Of a stretch of DNA of 64,000 nt, positions 38,991-47,141 are shown piece after piece (the stretch's first letter is position 1; each line of letters starts with the position of its first letter). This stretch comes from Phycisphaerales bacterium (GTDB lineage: Bacteria; Planctomycetota; Phycisphaerae; UBA1845; Fen-1342): NCBI GenBank assembly GCA_022839625.1, contig JALHJL010000004.1, forward strand, positions 98,984-162,983, in the 5' to 3' direction. A program made the translations under genes and the position numbers. The notes under the pieces were generated by a model. It ran no database searches. It saw nothing but the letters and a program-made list of their open reading frames with translations, and was not told the DNA's origin.

Positions 38991-40787
38991 ATGGACCAAG
39001 CACTAATCCGTAACTTTTCGATCGTCGCGCACATCGACCACGGCAAGAGCACGCTGGCCGACCGGCTGCTCCAGGTTTCGGGGGCCATCTCCGAGCGCGA
39101 CCTCAAGGAGCAGGTCCTGGACGACATGGACCTGGAGCGCGAGCGCGGCATCACCATCAAGGCGTCGGCGGTCACGATCGACATGAACGTGGACGGCCGG
39201 ACCTACATGTTCAACCTGATCGACACGCCGGGCCACGTGGATTTCCACTACGAGGTGGACCGCGCCCTGGCGGCCTGTGACGGCGCGCTGCTGGTCGTCG
39301 ACGCGACCCAGGGCGTGCAGGCCCAGACCGTCGCGAACGCCTACGCCGCGGTGAACAACAACCTCGAGATCATCCCCGTCATCAACAAGATCGACCTGCC
39401 GAGCGCCGCGCCGGAAGACGCGGCCATCGAGATCGAGCACGTGCTCGGCATCAGCGCGGACAACGTGCAGTTCGTCTCGGCCAAGAGCGGCGTCGGCATC
39501 GGGGACCTCATCCGCGCGATCGTGCGTCATCTGCCGCCGCCCAAGGGCGAGCCCAACGGACCGCTGCAGGCGCTGATCTTCGACTCCGAGTACAACGACT
39601 ACCGCGGCGTGATCTGCTATCTGCGCATCGTCAACGGCACGATCCGCAAGGGGCAGCGCGTGCTGCTGATGGGCCGACAGCGGACCTACCTCGTCACCGA
39701 GCTGGGCAAGTTCCGGCCCCAGATGAGCCCGTGCGACGAGCTCGCCGCCGGCGAGACCGGCTACGTCGTCGCGAGCATCAAGAGACTGCAAGACGTGACC
39801 GTCGGCGACACGATCACCGACGCCGGCCAGCCCGCATTGCAGCCGCTGCCCGGGTACCAGCCGCCGCAGCACATGGTCTTCTGCGATTTCTACCCGTCCA
39901 GCGGGGAGTCGTACGACGCGCTGCGCGAGGCGCTGGAGAAGCTCAGCCTGAACGACGCCTCGTTCAGCTTCGCCCCGCAGCATTCCGACGCGCTGGGGCC
40001 CGGTTTCCGCTGCGGGTTCCTGGGCCTGCTGCACATGGACATCGTGCAGGAGCGGCTGGAGCGCGAGTGCGGCGTCAGCGTCGTGCAGACCGCTCCGAGC
40101 GTGACCTACGAGGTTGTGCCGCACGACGGCCCGGTGCGGCGCGTCGAATCCGCCGGCGATCTGCCGGACATGGGCATGATCGCGGAGCTGCGCGAGCCGA
40201 TCATCGAGACCCAGATCATTACGCCCGCCGACGCGATCGGCAGCATCATGCAGCTCGCGGAGCAGCGTCGCGGCGTCTACCGGAAGACCGAGTACCTTTC
40301 GCCGCAGCGCGTCCTGCTGACGTACGAGTTCCCCTTCAACGAGATTCTCTACGACTTCTACGACAAGCTCAAGAGCGTGACGCGCGGCTACGGCACGATG
40401 GACTACCACGTCATCGGCTACCGGGCCGGGGACCTGGTCAAGCTCGATATCCTGGTCAACGGCGTGCCGGTCGACGCCCTGAGCCTGATCTGCCACCGCA
40501 GCAAGGCGGAGGCCCGCGGGCGGCGCTTCCTCATCAAGCTCCGCCGGGAGATCGCCCGCCACCAGTTCGAGATCGCCCTCCAGGCGGCCATCGGCAGCAA
40601 GGTCATCGCCCGCGAGACGATCAAGCCGTTTCGCAAGAACGTGACGGCCAAGTGCTACGGCGGCGACGTGACGCGCAAGCGGAAACTGCTGGAGAAACAG
40701 AAGGCCGGCAAGAAACGCATGAAGACCATCGGCCGGGTCGATATTCCGCAGAAGGCGTTCATGACGGTGTTGGAGCCGGAGGATTGA
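38991..40787 (+). CDS. lepA: elongation factor 4 (LepA)
   Basis: Ribosomal GTPase acting in translation elongation or initiation quality. The 598-aa product has the full set of domains: G1 AHIDHGKSTLADRLL, switch I with RGITIKASAV, G3 DTPGHVDF, G4 NKIDLP, EF-G-like domains III and V, and the LepA-specific C-terminal domain (NVTAKCYGGDVTRKRKLLEKQ) that contacts the tRNA. Length and start are typical of the family. A DUF2283 gene overlaps its stop. Confidence 0.98.
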   Translation: MDQALIRNFSIVAHIDHGKSTLADRLLQVSGAISERDLKEQVLDDMDLERERGITIKASAVTIDMNVDGRTYMFNLIDTPGHVDFHYEVDRALAACDGALLVVDATQGVQAQTVANAYAAVNNNLEIIPVINKIDLPSAAPEDAAIEIEHVLGISADNVQFVSAKSGVGIGDLIRAIVRHLPPPKGEPNGPLQALIFDSEYNDYRGVICYLRIVNGTIRKGQRVLLMGRQRTYLVTELGKFRPQMSPCDELAAGETGYVVASIKRLQDVTVGDTITDAGQPALQPLPGYQPPQHMVFCDFYPSSGESYDALREALEKLSLNDASFSFAPQHSDALGPGFRCGFLGLLHMDIVQERLERECGVSVVQTAPSVTYEVVPHDGPVRRVESAGDLPDMGMIAELREPIIETQIITPADAIGSIMQLAEQRRGVYRKTEYLSPQRVLLTYEFPFNEILYDFYDKLKSVTRGYGTMDYHVIGYRAGDLVKLDILVNGVPVDALSLICHRSKAEARGRRFLIKLRREIARHQFEIALQAAIGSKVIARETIKPFRKNVTAKCYGGDVTRKRKLLEKQKAGKKRMKTIGRVDIPQKAFMTVLEPED

Positions 40788-40987
40788 ACCTGAAGATCGT
40801 CTACGACCTGGAAACGGACACGCTACGGGTGGTGTTCAGCGGTGCCGTGATCGAGGGGAGCGACGAAGACAAGCCCGGCGTGATTCTGGACTACGACCGC
40901 CAGGGCAACGTGGTCGGCCTGGAAATCCTCGACGCTTCCAAGCGCATGGAGAATCCGCGCTCCGTGGAGTACGCGGTCGGCGGTTGA
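40784..40987 (+). CDS. DUF2283-family protein coupled to lepA
   Basis: 67-aa protein: KIVYDLETDTLRVVFSG, then KPGVILDYDRQGNVVGLEILDAS, the standard DUF2283 two-strand plus helix pattern. The start is TTG 40784, overlapping the lepA TGA (TTGA) with GGAG just before it, so translation depends on lepA. DUF2283 proteins are often small solitary or toxin-antitoxin-adjacent; no partner is present here. Function unknown. Confidence 0.85.
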   Translation: MNLKIVYDLETDTLRVVFSGAVIEGSDEDKPGVILDYDRQGNVVGLEILDASKRMENPRSVEYAVGG

Positions 40988-41043
40988 GACGGGAGGCGGA
41001 CCGCGCCGGGCCGCCCGCGGCGCCCGACCGAAAGCGAGACGGC

Positions 41044-42546
41044 CTACGGCGGCGAAGAACCCTCACCGGGACGGCCGCCTTCTTCCTTGTCGCGCCCGAG
41101 CTGGCCGGCGTCCGACTTGTCGCGCTCGAGCTGCGCCGGGTCGAACAGGTTCGCTCCTTTCAAGAGGGTCTCGACTTGCTCAGCCAGCAAGTCGTCCAGG
41201 TCGGGGGCAAGGCCCATGTGCACGGCCTGCACGATGCCCTTCCTGTCAATCAGGAACGTGCACGGGATGCCCGCGACGCGGTACTTCCGTCCCAGCTTGC
41301 CCACCGGATCGAGGAACTGCCGGAAGGTGATCTTCTTGTCCGTGAGGAACTGCTTGATGGCCTCGTCCTTGCCCTTCGAATCCTGGTTGATCCCCACCAC
41401 CGTCACGGGCTGATCGGCGAACTTGTCGGCGATCTTCTGAATCTTCGGCATGGACTGCACGCAGGGCACGCACCAGGTGGCCCAGAAATCCAGCACCACG
41501 ACCCGCCCCTGCAGACCTTCCAGCGAGAGGGGCTTTCCGTCGAAGCCCATGTCGCCGAACGTCGGGGCCGGCTTGCCGATCAGCGTCTGCGGATCGGGGA
41601 ACATCATCAGCTCGTCCCAATTGAACTTCTCAACCTTCTCCGTGCCGGCCTCGGGCTTGAAAACGAAGCGCTCCGACGGGATGTCGGCGTCCAGCCGGAC
41701 GTCCTCCAGCGAGAGCGTCGCGACCGCACGTTCGACGTGCTTGGGCATGCCGGGCCAATCCGGCTCGTCGTCATCCGAATCGTCTTTCGCAGGGCCATCG
41801 AGTCCCAGCTCTTTCCGAATCACGTTGCTGATGTCGATCCGGATCTCGCCCAGCAGCCCGGTCTTCTCGTCGAACCAAAGGGTGAATGGCACCAGTTCCG
41901 GCTCCGGCCGGGAGAACATCTCCGCCGCGTCGAATACGCCCGCCAGACGCGAGCCCGGCCGGTCGCCGCGCTCCGCGCGCGTGACCGCGGTGAACTCGCG
42001 GACCGTCGGGAACAGCTCCGCGAATGTCTGGTCGGGACGGTCCAGTGCATGGAGGACCGGGTGCGGCGGCGGCTCGGCCTGAAGCTGCTCGGCCAGCTTC
42101 GCGAAGTCGACGCGGTCCGGGGCCGCGGCCTCCGTGTACTGGTCGAGGATCGCCGTGTACAACCAGAGGCGGCGGCCGTCGCAGTGGATGGAGAAGTCGT
42201 CGGTCACCAGGGCGACGCGATTCGGGTGCGCGTAGGCGAAGGTTGCCGAACCCTCGGTGGACTGCCCGACGTCCTGCCCATGCTTGTCCGTCGCCACGAT
42301 CTCGCTGCGCCCCTTCAACGCGTCGTGGTAACTGCCCGCCGCGCGGTACTTGGACAGGGCCTGCTCGATGATGGCGAGCGCCTGGCGGTGCACCTCCGGG
42401 TTGCTGGGCTGGGTGGTCGGGCGGGTCGCGGGCTGCGTCGACGGCTCATCGGCCCGCGACGGCCCGCCGCTCAAGAACAGCCCCCAGAAGAACCCACTCC
42501 AGCACACGATCGCGATAGCGCTTCGGTACCGCATCCGGCGGATCAT
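41044..42546 (-). CDS. exported TlpA-like thioredoxin fused to an N-terminal sensor-like domain
   Basis: 500 aa. Signal peptide (IAIVCWSGFFWGLFLSG), Thr/Pro linker, an N-terminal domain (about 50-290) resembling the DUF2092-type outer-membrane lipoprotein fold (SEIVATDKHGQDVGQSTEG, LWFDEKTGLLGEIRID), then a TlpA/ResA thioredoxin domain (about 325-465) with active site WATWCVPCVQSMPK (about 357-362) and the cis-Pro region VAGIPCTFLID. It probably reduces or isomerises periplasmic thiols, with the first domain binding a lipid or protein. ATG 42546 has GGAG 8 nt upstream. The tail is charged. Confidence 0.85.
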   Translation of the reverse strand: MIRRMRYRSAIAIVCWSGFFWGLFLSGGPSRADEPSTQPATRPTTQPSNPEVHRQALAIIEQALSKYRAAGSYHDALKGRSEIVATDKHGQDVGQSTEGSATFAYAHPNRVALVTDDFSIHCDGRRLWLYTAILDQYTEAAAPDRVDFAKLAEQLQAEPPPHPVLHALDRPDQTFAELFPTVREFTAVTRAERGDRPGSRLAGVFDAAEMFSRPEPELVPFTLWFDEKTGLLGEIRIDISNVIRKELGLDGPAKDDSDDDEPDWPGMPKHVERAVATLSLEDVRLDADIPSERFVFKPEAGTEKVEKFNWDELMMFPDPQTLIGKPAPTFGDMGFDGKPLSLEGLQGRVVVLDFWATWCVPCVQSMPKIQKIADKFADQPVTVVGINQDSKGKDEAIKQFLTDKKITFRQFLDPVGKLGRKYRVAGIPCTFLIDRKGIVQAVHMGLAPDLDDLLAEQVETLLKGANLFDPAQLERDKSDAGQLGRDKEEGGRPGEGSSPP

Positions 42547-42688
42547 CGGCAATTCTCCTGTGTCTGCGCACACGCCGGCCCCGCACACGGGCCGCAGCCC
42601 AAGAGCGCAGGCACGCCTGGCTTCGCGGCCGCTGGGGCGCTCACCATAGAACGCGGGAACCATTCGCCGCGACGAACAGCGGCGGGCA

Positions 42689-43150
42689 TCATACTGGCGG
42701 AAGCGCCGGGGGGCACGTGTCCGGCCCCAACTGCGAACGCAGCACCTGCTCCGCCCGCGGCACGTCGGCTTCGCACTCGAAACGCAGGTAGATCACACAG
42801 TGACCCTCGATGGACGCGGCCGATGCACCGTGGATGTTGATGCCGGCGTGGCCCAGGGCGCGCGTGAGCTCGGCAAGCAAGCCGGGGTAGTCCGGCCCGG
42901 TGATGCGCAGCGAGTACATGCTCTCCGACTGCCGCAATCCCGCCGCCGCGGCTGCCGCGGCCTCCTGGGGTCCGACCAGCGGCGCGACGAAGAGCACGCC
43001 GATGCTGGACATTGGGGCGGAGGGACGCAGGATGACGAACTCGGGGTTCGCGCCCGCGCGGTGCAGGATCGCCAGCGTATCCCCCAACGCACCGGGGTGG
43101 TCCTCGAGCTCAGCGGCCCAGACATTGGCGCGGGCAATCGTGTACGGCAT
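42689..43150 (-). CDS. tandem ACT-domain protein
   Basis: 153 aa with two ACT-like segments: VWAAELEDHPGALGDTLAIL (first) and LRITGPDYPGLLAELTRALG with HGASAASIEGHCVIYLRFE (second). ACT domains sense amino acids; proteins with only this pair often act as free regulatory subunits. No enzyme domain is attached and no obvious partner is adjacent. ATG 43150 with GGGAG upstream is preferred over 43165. Confidence 0.82.
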   Translation of the reverse strand: MPYTIARANVWAAELEDHPGALGDTLAILHRAGANPEFVILRPSAPMSSIGVLFVAPLVGPQEAAAAAAAGLRQSESMYSLRITGPDYPGLLAELTRALGHAGINIHGASAASIEGHCVIYLRFECEADVPRAEQVLRSQLGPDTCPPALPPV

Positions 43151-43287
43151 GAGCGCGTCTCCCATTCGGCTGGCCCATCAATACCGCCCGCCTCGGCGGC
43201 GGTCAACCGGCCGCACTGTCGTGCGGCAGCGACGATCCGAACCGCGCCCGTAAAGGAGCGGCGATGGCGCACCGCGTAACGACGCTC

Positions 43288-43553
43288 GTGCGAGAATCCT
43301 TTCTCGCACAGCGGATCGCCGGGATTCCGGTCCCGCGGCAGGTTGCGGGAAGGGATTCCCGCACCAGCGGTCCTTCTGTGGGTGCGAGAAGGGATTCTCG
43401 CACCAGCGGCAGGTTGCGGGAAGGGATTCCCGCCGGTGTGGGTGCGAGAAGGGATTCTCGCACCAGCGGCAGGTTGCGGGAAGGGATTCCCGCCGGTGTG
43501 GGTGCGAGAAGGGATTCTCGCACCAGCGGTCGAAGGGATTCTCGCACCAGCGG
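43288..43553. repeat. hairpin-repeat array with 60-bp tandem unit
   Basis: Eight hairpins. Type A is GGTGCGAGAA/TTCTCGCACC with loop GGGA; type B is TGCGGGAA/TTCCCGCA with the same loop; a further copy at 43288-43309 has loop TCCT. Two identical 60-bp blocks (43381-43440 and 43441-43500) each contain one A and one B; a third block is partial and the last hairpin (43530-43553) lacks its left arm. The A and B stems differ by paired changes. There are no unique spacers, so it is not CRISPR. Confidence 0.93.
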
Positions 43554-43583
43554 TTAAGGCGCGGAATCGTGGTGGGTGGGCCG

Positions 43584-43760
43584 GTGCCGTGCCATTGCGG
43601 TGCGGGCTCGCGGCGGTACACTGCGCGTGGCTGGGGGTGGTCCGCCGCGGCGGACATGAGATTCGGGCACGGTCGGCCCGGAGACCCTTCGAACCTGATC
43701 AGCGCCTGGAGGTGGCTCGGCGGGCGCGGGCTACTTTCGGCTGCGTAGGGAAGCGGCACG
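43584..43760 (+). ncRNA. TPP riboswitch (THI element)
   Basis: Binds thiamine pyrophosphate and turns off thiamine biosynthesis genes. Conserved landmarks are present in order: GGGGTGG (about 43633), CATGAGA (43655-43661, for CUGAGA), ACCCTTCGAACCTGATC (43684-43700), and GCGTAGGGAA (43743-43752). P1 can close as GTGCCG (about 43584-43589) with CGGCAC (43754-43759). The arm between GATC and GCGTAGGGA is longer than usual. thiC lies downstream after one small gene. It is the strongest non-coding call in the window. Confidence 0.87.
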
Positions 43761-43910
43761 CCCCCGGATACGTGGCCCACGGAATCACGTTCGTGTTTGG
43801 TACCGAGACGATCCAAGAGTACCTCCGGCACAAGGATTGGGCTTGCGAGCGGGTCTGCGTGCTCGCTGCGGGCCTCTCCGGCGCGCTGCTTGACCGACCC
43901 TTCCCGTTAA

Positions 43911-43935
43911 GCTCCGGCTCGCCGCCGAAAGGAGC
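43911..43935 (+). promoter_or_regulatory. possible Shine-Dalgarno-sequestering hairpin
   Basis: GCTCC (43911-43915) can pair with GGAGC (43931-43935), covering the AAAGGAG ribosome site of the RidA-family gene that starts at GTG 43943. This is a plausible translational expression platform for the TPP riboswitch upstream. Inferred from complementarity only. Confidence 0.45.
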
Positions 43936-43942
43936 GGACTGA

Positions 43943-44329
43943 GTGACTTTTCAGCGCACGTACTCGGGTGCCCCCTGGGAGGCCAAGGTCGGCTACTGCC
44001 GCGCCCTGCGCGCCGGCCACCTGATCTTCGTCACCGGGACCGCCCCGGTGGGCGACGACGGCGAGACGGTGGCGCCGGGCGATGGATACGCCCAGGCCAA
44101 GCGCTGCTTCGAGATCGTCGCCGCTGCGTTGCGCCGGCTCGACGCCGATCTGCGGCACGTCGTCCGCACGCGGATGTTCGTGACGGACCTCGGCCGCTGG
44201 GAGGAGTTCGCCCGCGCCCATCGGGAGACCTTCGGGGCGCATCCGCCCTGCACCACGATGGTCGAGGTCAGCCGTCTGATCGATCCGGCCATGCTGATTG
44301 AAGTGGAGGTCGATGCCGTATGTCCCTGA
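43943..44329 (+). CDS. RidA/YjgF-family protein
   Basis: 128-aa trimeric-fold protein of the Rid family, whose members hydrolyse reactive enamine/imine intermediates made by PLP enzymes. Conserved pieces: FVTGTAPVGDDGE, YAQAKRCFEIV, VVRTRMFVTD (the Arg that binds the carboxylate), PPCTTMVEVSRLIDPAMLIEVEV. Starts at GTG 43943 with AAAGGAG 7 nt upstream. It overlaps thiC by 10 nt and lies behind the TPP riboswitch, so it is probably co-regulated with thiamine synthesis. Whether it acts in that pathway is not known. Confidence 0.9.
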   Translation: MTFQRTYSGAPWEAKVGYCRALRAGHLIFVTGTAPVGDDGETVAPGDGYAQAKRCFEIVAAALRRLDADLRHVVRTRMFVTDLGRWEEFARAHRETFGAHPPCTTMVEVSRLIDPAMLIEVEVDAVCP

Positions 44330-45774
44330 CGCAGCTCCAAGCCGCACGCCGCGGACTCATCACCCCGGAAATGCAGCGGGTCGCGGCCCGCGAAAACGTC
44401 GCCCCCGAATTCGTCCGCGACCAGGTGGCCGCCGGTCGCGCCGTCATCCCGGCGAACGTGCGGCACCTGGCCGGCAGCGGCGGAAGCGCACCGGCGCCGG
44501 GTGCGGTCAGCGCGCCGTCAACGCGCTGCACGCAATTCGGTCCGCATAGTTCGCTGTGGGTCAATCAGACCGTCGCCGAGCGCCGCGCCTGGCTCGATGA
44601 CCCGGACTATTGCCGCGGGCAGCGCGCTCCGAAGCGCCTCGATCCCGCCGGCATCGGCCGGGCGCTGACCACCAAGATCAACGCCAACCTGGGCGCTTCG
44701 CCGCTCGCGAGCGATACCGCCGGCGAGCTTTCCAAGCTCCACAGCGCCCTGCTCTACGGCGCCGATGCGGTCATGGACCTTTCGACCGGCGGCAAGCTCG
44801 ACGAGTGTCGCCAGGCCATGATCGACAACAGTCCCGCCCCGGTCGGGACTGTCCCCATCTACAGCATGATCATCGGCCGCGCGATCGAAGACCTCGACCA
44901 CGACACGATCCTGCGGACCATCGAGAAGCAGGCCCAGCAGGGCGTCGATTTCTTCACGATCCACGCGGGCATCCTCCGCGAGCACCTGCCCCTGATCCGC
45001 CACCGCACGCAGGGGCTGGTCAGCCGCGGCGGCGCGCTGCTCGCCAAGTGGATGCTCCACCACAACCGGCAGAACCCGATGTACGAGCGGTTCGACGAGA
45101 TCAGCGCGATCATGCGCGAATACGACGTGACGTATTCGCTGGGCGACGGCGTGCGCCCCGGCTGCCTGGCCGATGCGAGCGATCCCGCACAACTTGCCGA
45201 GCTGCACGTGCTCGCCGAGCTGGTGCAGCGCGCCCGCGAAGCCGGCGTGCAGGTCATGGTTGAGGGACCCGGCCACATCCCGCTGAACGAGGTCGCCTTC
45301 AACATGGAGACGCAGCGCCGCCTGTGCGACGACGCCCCGTTCTACGTGCTCGGCCCGGTCGTCACCGATGTCTTCCCTGGGTACGACCACATCACCAGCG
45401 CCATCGGCGCCACCGAGGCCGCGCGCGCCGGCGCCGCCATGTTGTGCTACGTGACCCCCTCGGAACACGTCGCCCTGCCGGAACTGGAGGACGTCAAGCT
45501 GGGCTGCATCGCCTACAAGATCGCGGCCCATGCCGGCGACGTGGCCCGCGGGGTGGCCGGGGCCCGCCGTTGGGACGACGCGATGGCCCGCGCCCGCGCC
45601 GCGCTCGATTGGCGACAGCAGTTCGAGCTCGCCTTCGACGGCGAAACGGCGTGCAAGCTGCGCGGCCGGTCGCTCCCCGACGATGCGGACTACTGCTCCA
45701 TGTGCGGCCGCGAATGGTGCAGCCAGCGCGTGAGCAAGGAACTCTGTTCTGGGGAAATGCAGCAGAAAGAGTAG
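44320..45774 (+). CDS. thiC: phosphomethylpyrimidine synthase ThiC
   Basis: Radical-SAM-type enzyme converting aminoimidazole ribotide to hydroxymethylpyrimidine phosphate in thiamine synthesis. The 484-aa product contains GADAVMDLSTGG, VEGPGHIPLNEV, PGYDHITSAIGA and MLCYVTPSEHVALP, typical of the family, and the C-terminal cluster-binding CSMCGREWC (about 461-469). ATG 44320 overlaps the RidA-like gene. Expression should respond to TPP through the upstream riboswitch. Confidence 0.97.
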   Translation: MSLTQLQAARRGLITPEMQRVAARENVAPEFVRDQVAAGRAVIPANVRHLAGSGGSAPAPGAVSAPSTRCTQFGPHSSLWVNQTVAERRAWLDDPDYCRGQRAPKRLDPAGIGRALTTKINANLGASPLASDTAGELSKLHSALLYGADAVMDLSTGGKLDECRQAMIDNSPAPVGTVPIYSMIIGRAIEDLDHDTILRTIEKQAQQGVDFFTIHAGILREHLPLIRHRTQGLVSRGGALLAKWMLHHNRQNPMYERFDEISAIMREYDVTYSLGDGVRPGCLADASDPAQLAELHVLAELVQRAREAGVQVMVEGPGHIPLNEVAFNMETQRRLCDDAPFYVLGPVVTDVFPGYDHITSAIGATEAARAGAAMLCYVTPSEHVALPELEDVKLGCIAYKIAAHAGDVARGVAGARRWDDAMARARAALDWRQQFELAFDGETACKLRGRSLPDDADYCSMCGREWCSQRVSKELCSGEMQQKE

Positions 45775-45787
45775 AAGACACAGGGAC

Positions 45788-45844
45788 ATGCCGGACGCCT
45801 TCGCGTACATTCCGTATTCGGTCTCCTCTTCTCCACCTTCATGA
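45788..45844 (+). CDS. possible 18-residue leader ORF coupled to MBOAT gene
   Basis: ATG 45788 opens MPDAFAYIPYSVSSSPPS and stops at TGA 45842-45844, overlapping the MBOAT ATG at 45841 (ATGA). The MBOAT gene itself has no Shine-Dalgarno, so coupling through this short frame, preceded by AGGGAC, would explain its translation. Small size makes it uncertain. Confidence 0.35.
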   Translation: MPDAFAYIPYSVSSSPPS

Positions 45845-47124
45845 GCATGCTCCCTTTCCTCGATCCGCTGCGCCCGACGGCCCTGCCGGCGATCCTCTTC
45901 CTGGTCTGGCTCCCGCTCTTCCTGCTGCTGCCGCCGCGCCATGTGCTCCGCTTCTTCATCGGTGCGGGCATCGCGACCGTGGTCCTCATCGAAGGTCCGG
46001 CGCTGGCGCTCGGACTCGGCGGCGTTATCTTGCTCGCCTACCCGATGGTCGAGCGAATCGCCTCGCTGCGCAGCGGCCGTCGGCCCGCTGTCGTCGTCGG
46101 CGTCGTGGTCCTCCACCTCGTCTACTGGACGTGTTTCTTCCTTCCGCTGCCCGCACCGTTTCGCGCGCCCAACTTCCGCGCACCCGACGGCCCCGGCGTG
46201 TTCGTGCTGTTCTCCGGCCTCGGCCTCACCTTCTTCCGGCTGATAAGCTACTTCGCCGACCGCACGTGGAAGGGCGCGCCGCGACTGACGCTCGGCGACT
46301 ACCTGGCGCACATGTTCTTCTTCCCGCAGTTCCGACACGGCCCGATCGAGCGCGCCGCCGCGTTCGTGCCCCGGCTGCGCGCGGCGCGCCAGACCTGGAC
46401 GCTCCGCGACCTCGGCGGCGGGGTGGCGCGGCTCGGCCTGGGTCTCCTTGTTCTCTTCCTGATTCTGCCCGTCCTTTCCGCGATCCGTCACACCCTTCCC
46501 CAGGAGTACCGCTCGGACCTGCCGGCGCTCTTCGCCGCCCCCGAGACGCTCTCGCTTCTCCCGGTACTGATGCTGATTCACGGCCCCCCGATCGTCCTGT
46601 ACCTGCTCGAAAGCGGCTTCGCGAGCATCCAGCTCGGCGTATCGCGTGCCTTCGGCGTTCGCGGCAGCGAGAACTTTGCGCAGCCCTTCCTCGCCCGCAG
46701 CCCGCGCGAGGTGTGGCACCGCTGGAACATCACGCTTTCAAGCTGGCTGCGCGACTACATCTACATCCCCCTCGGCGGCAGCCGCTGCCCTCCGGCGCGC
46801 CGGGCACTCAACATCCTGCTGGTGTTCGTGTACTGCGGGCTGCTCCACGGCCCCCATCCGCGCTGTCTGGCGTGGGGACTGTGGAGCGGCGGCACGCTCG
46901 CCGCCTACGGCTGGATTCGCGACCTGCTGCGCCGCCCCAGCCCGCCGTCCGCCAACCCGGGCCGCCCCGCGGTCCTGCGCGGCACGCTCTCCGTCCTCGC
47001 CCGCCTGGCCACTTTCCACTGGTTCAGCATTGGCGTAACGATCTTTCTGGACCCCAACACCTGCGGCTACCGCGTGCTGCGGCAGTACGTCACGCTGCTG
47101 CTACGCATCGTGGGCCTGGCTTGA
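45841..47124 (+). CDS. MBOAT-family acyltransferase
   Basis: 427-aa membrane O-acyltransferase related to AlgI/DltB, which move acyl groups onto exported polysaccharide or cell-wall glycans. About ten spans; the hallmark EVWHRWNITLSSWLRDYIYIPLGG-type segment (WHRWNITLS at about 291, DYIYIPLGG just after), earlier FFFPQFRHGPIERA, and GLLHGPHPRCLAWGLWSG at about 335-352. The first His of this last segment is present, but the position usually occupied by the second conserved His (WGLxHG) is Ser. No AlgJ/DltD-type partner is adjacent. Starts at ATG 45841 without a visible ribosome site. Confidence 0.87.
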   Translation: MSMLPFLDPLRPTALPAILFLVWLPLFLLLPPRHVLRFFIGAGIATVVLIEGPALALGLGGVILLAYPMVERIASLRSGRRPAVVVGVVVLHLVYWTCFFLPLPAPFRAPNFRAPDGPGVFVLFSGLGLTFFRLISYFADRTWKGAPRLTLGDYLAHMFFFPQFRHGPIERAAAFVPRLRAARQTWTLRDLGGGVARLGLGLLVLFLILPVLSAIRHTLPQEYRSDLPALFAAPETLSLLPVLMLIHGPPIVLYLLESGFASIQLGVSRAFGVRGSENFAQPFLARSPREVWHRWNITLSSWLRDYIYIPLGGSRCPPARRALNILLVFVYCGLLHGPHPRCLAWGLWSGGTLAAYGWIRDLLRRPSPPSANPGRPAVLRGTLSVLARLATFHWFSIGVTIFLDPNTCGYRVLRQYVTLLLRIVGLA

Positions 47125-47141
47125 GCCCGGCTCGGCCCCGG

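Noticed and set aside
39003..40562. 519-codon minus-strand frame inside lepA
   Set aside because: Exact antisense shadow of a strongly coding, fully conserved gene; composition is Val/His/Asp/Arg-rich without motifs.
43288..43553. CRISPR-like look of regularly spaced palindromic repeats
   Set aside because: The intervals are themselves repeated (60-bp blocks) with no unique spacers, and no cas genes are near.
43178..43831. Minus-strand frame of 217 codons with RWCENPFSHPHRRESLPATC repeats
   Set aside because: The repeats are only the translated hairpin array, and the frame runs across the TPP riboswitch in antisense. No start signal or family similarity.
44518..46719. 733-codon minus-strand frame across thiC and MBOAT
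   Set aside because: Antisense shadow of two well-supported genes; no domain or start signal seen.
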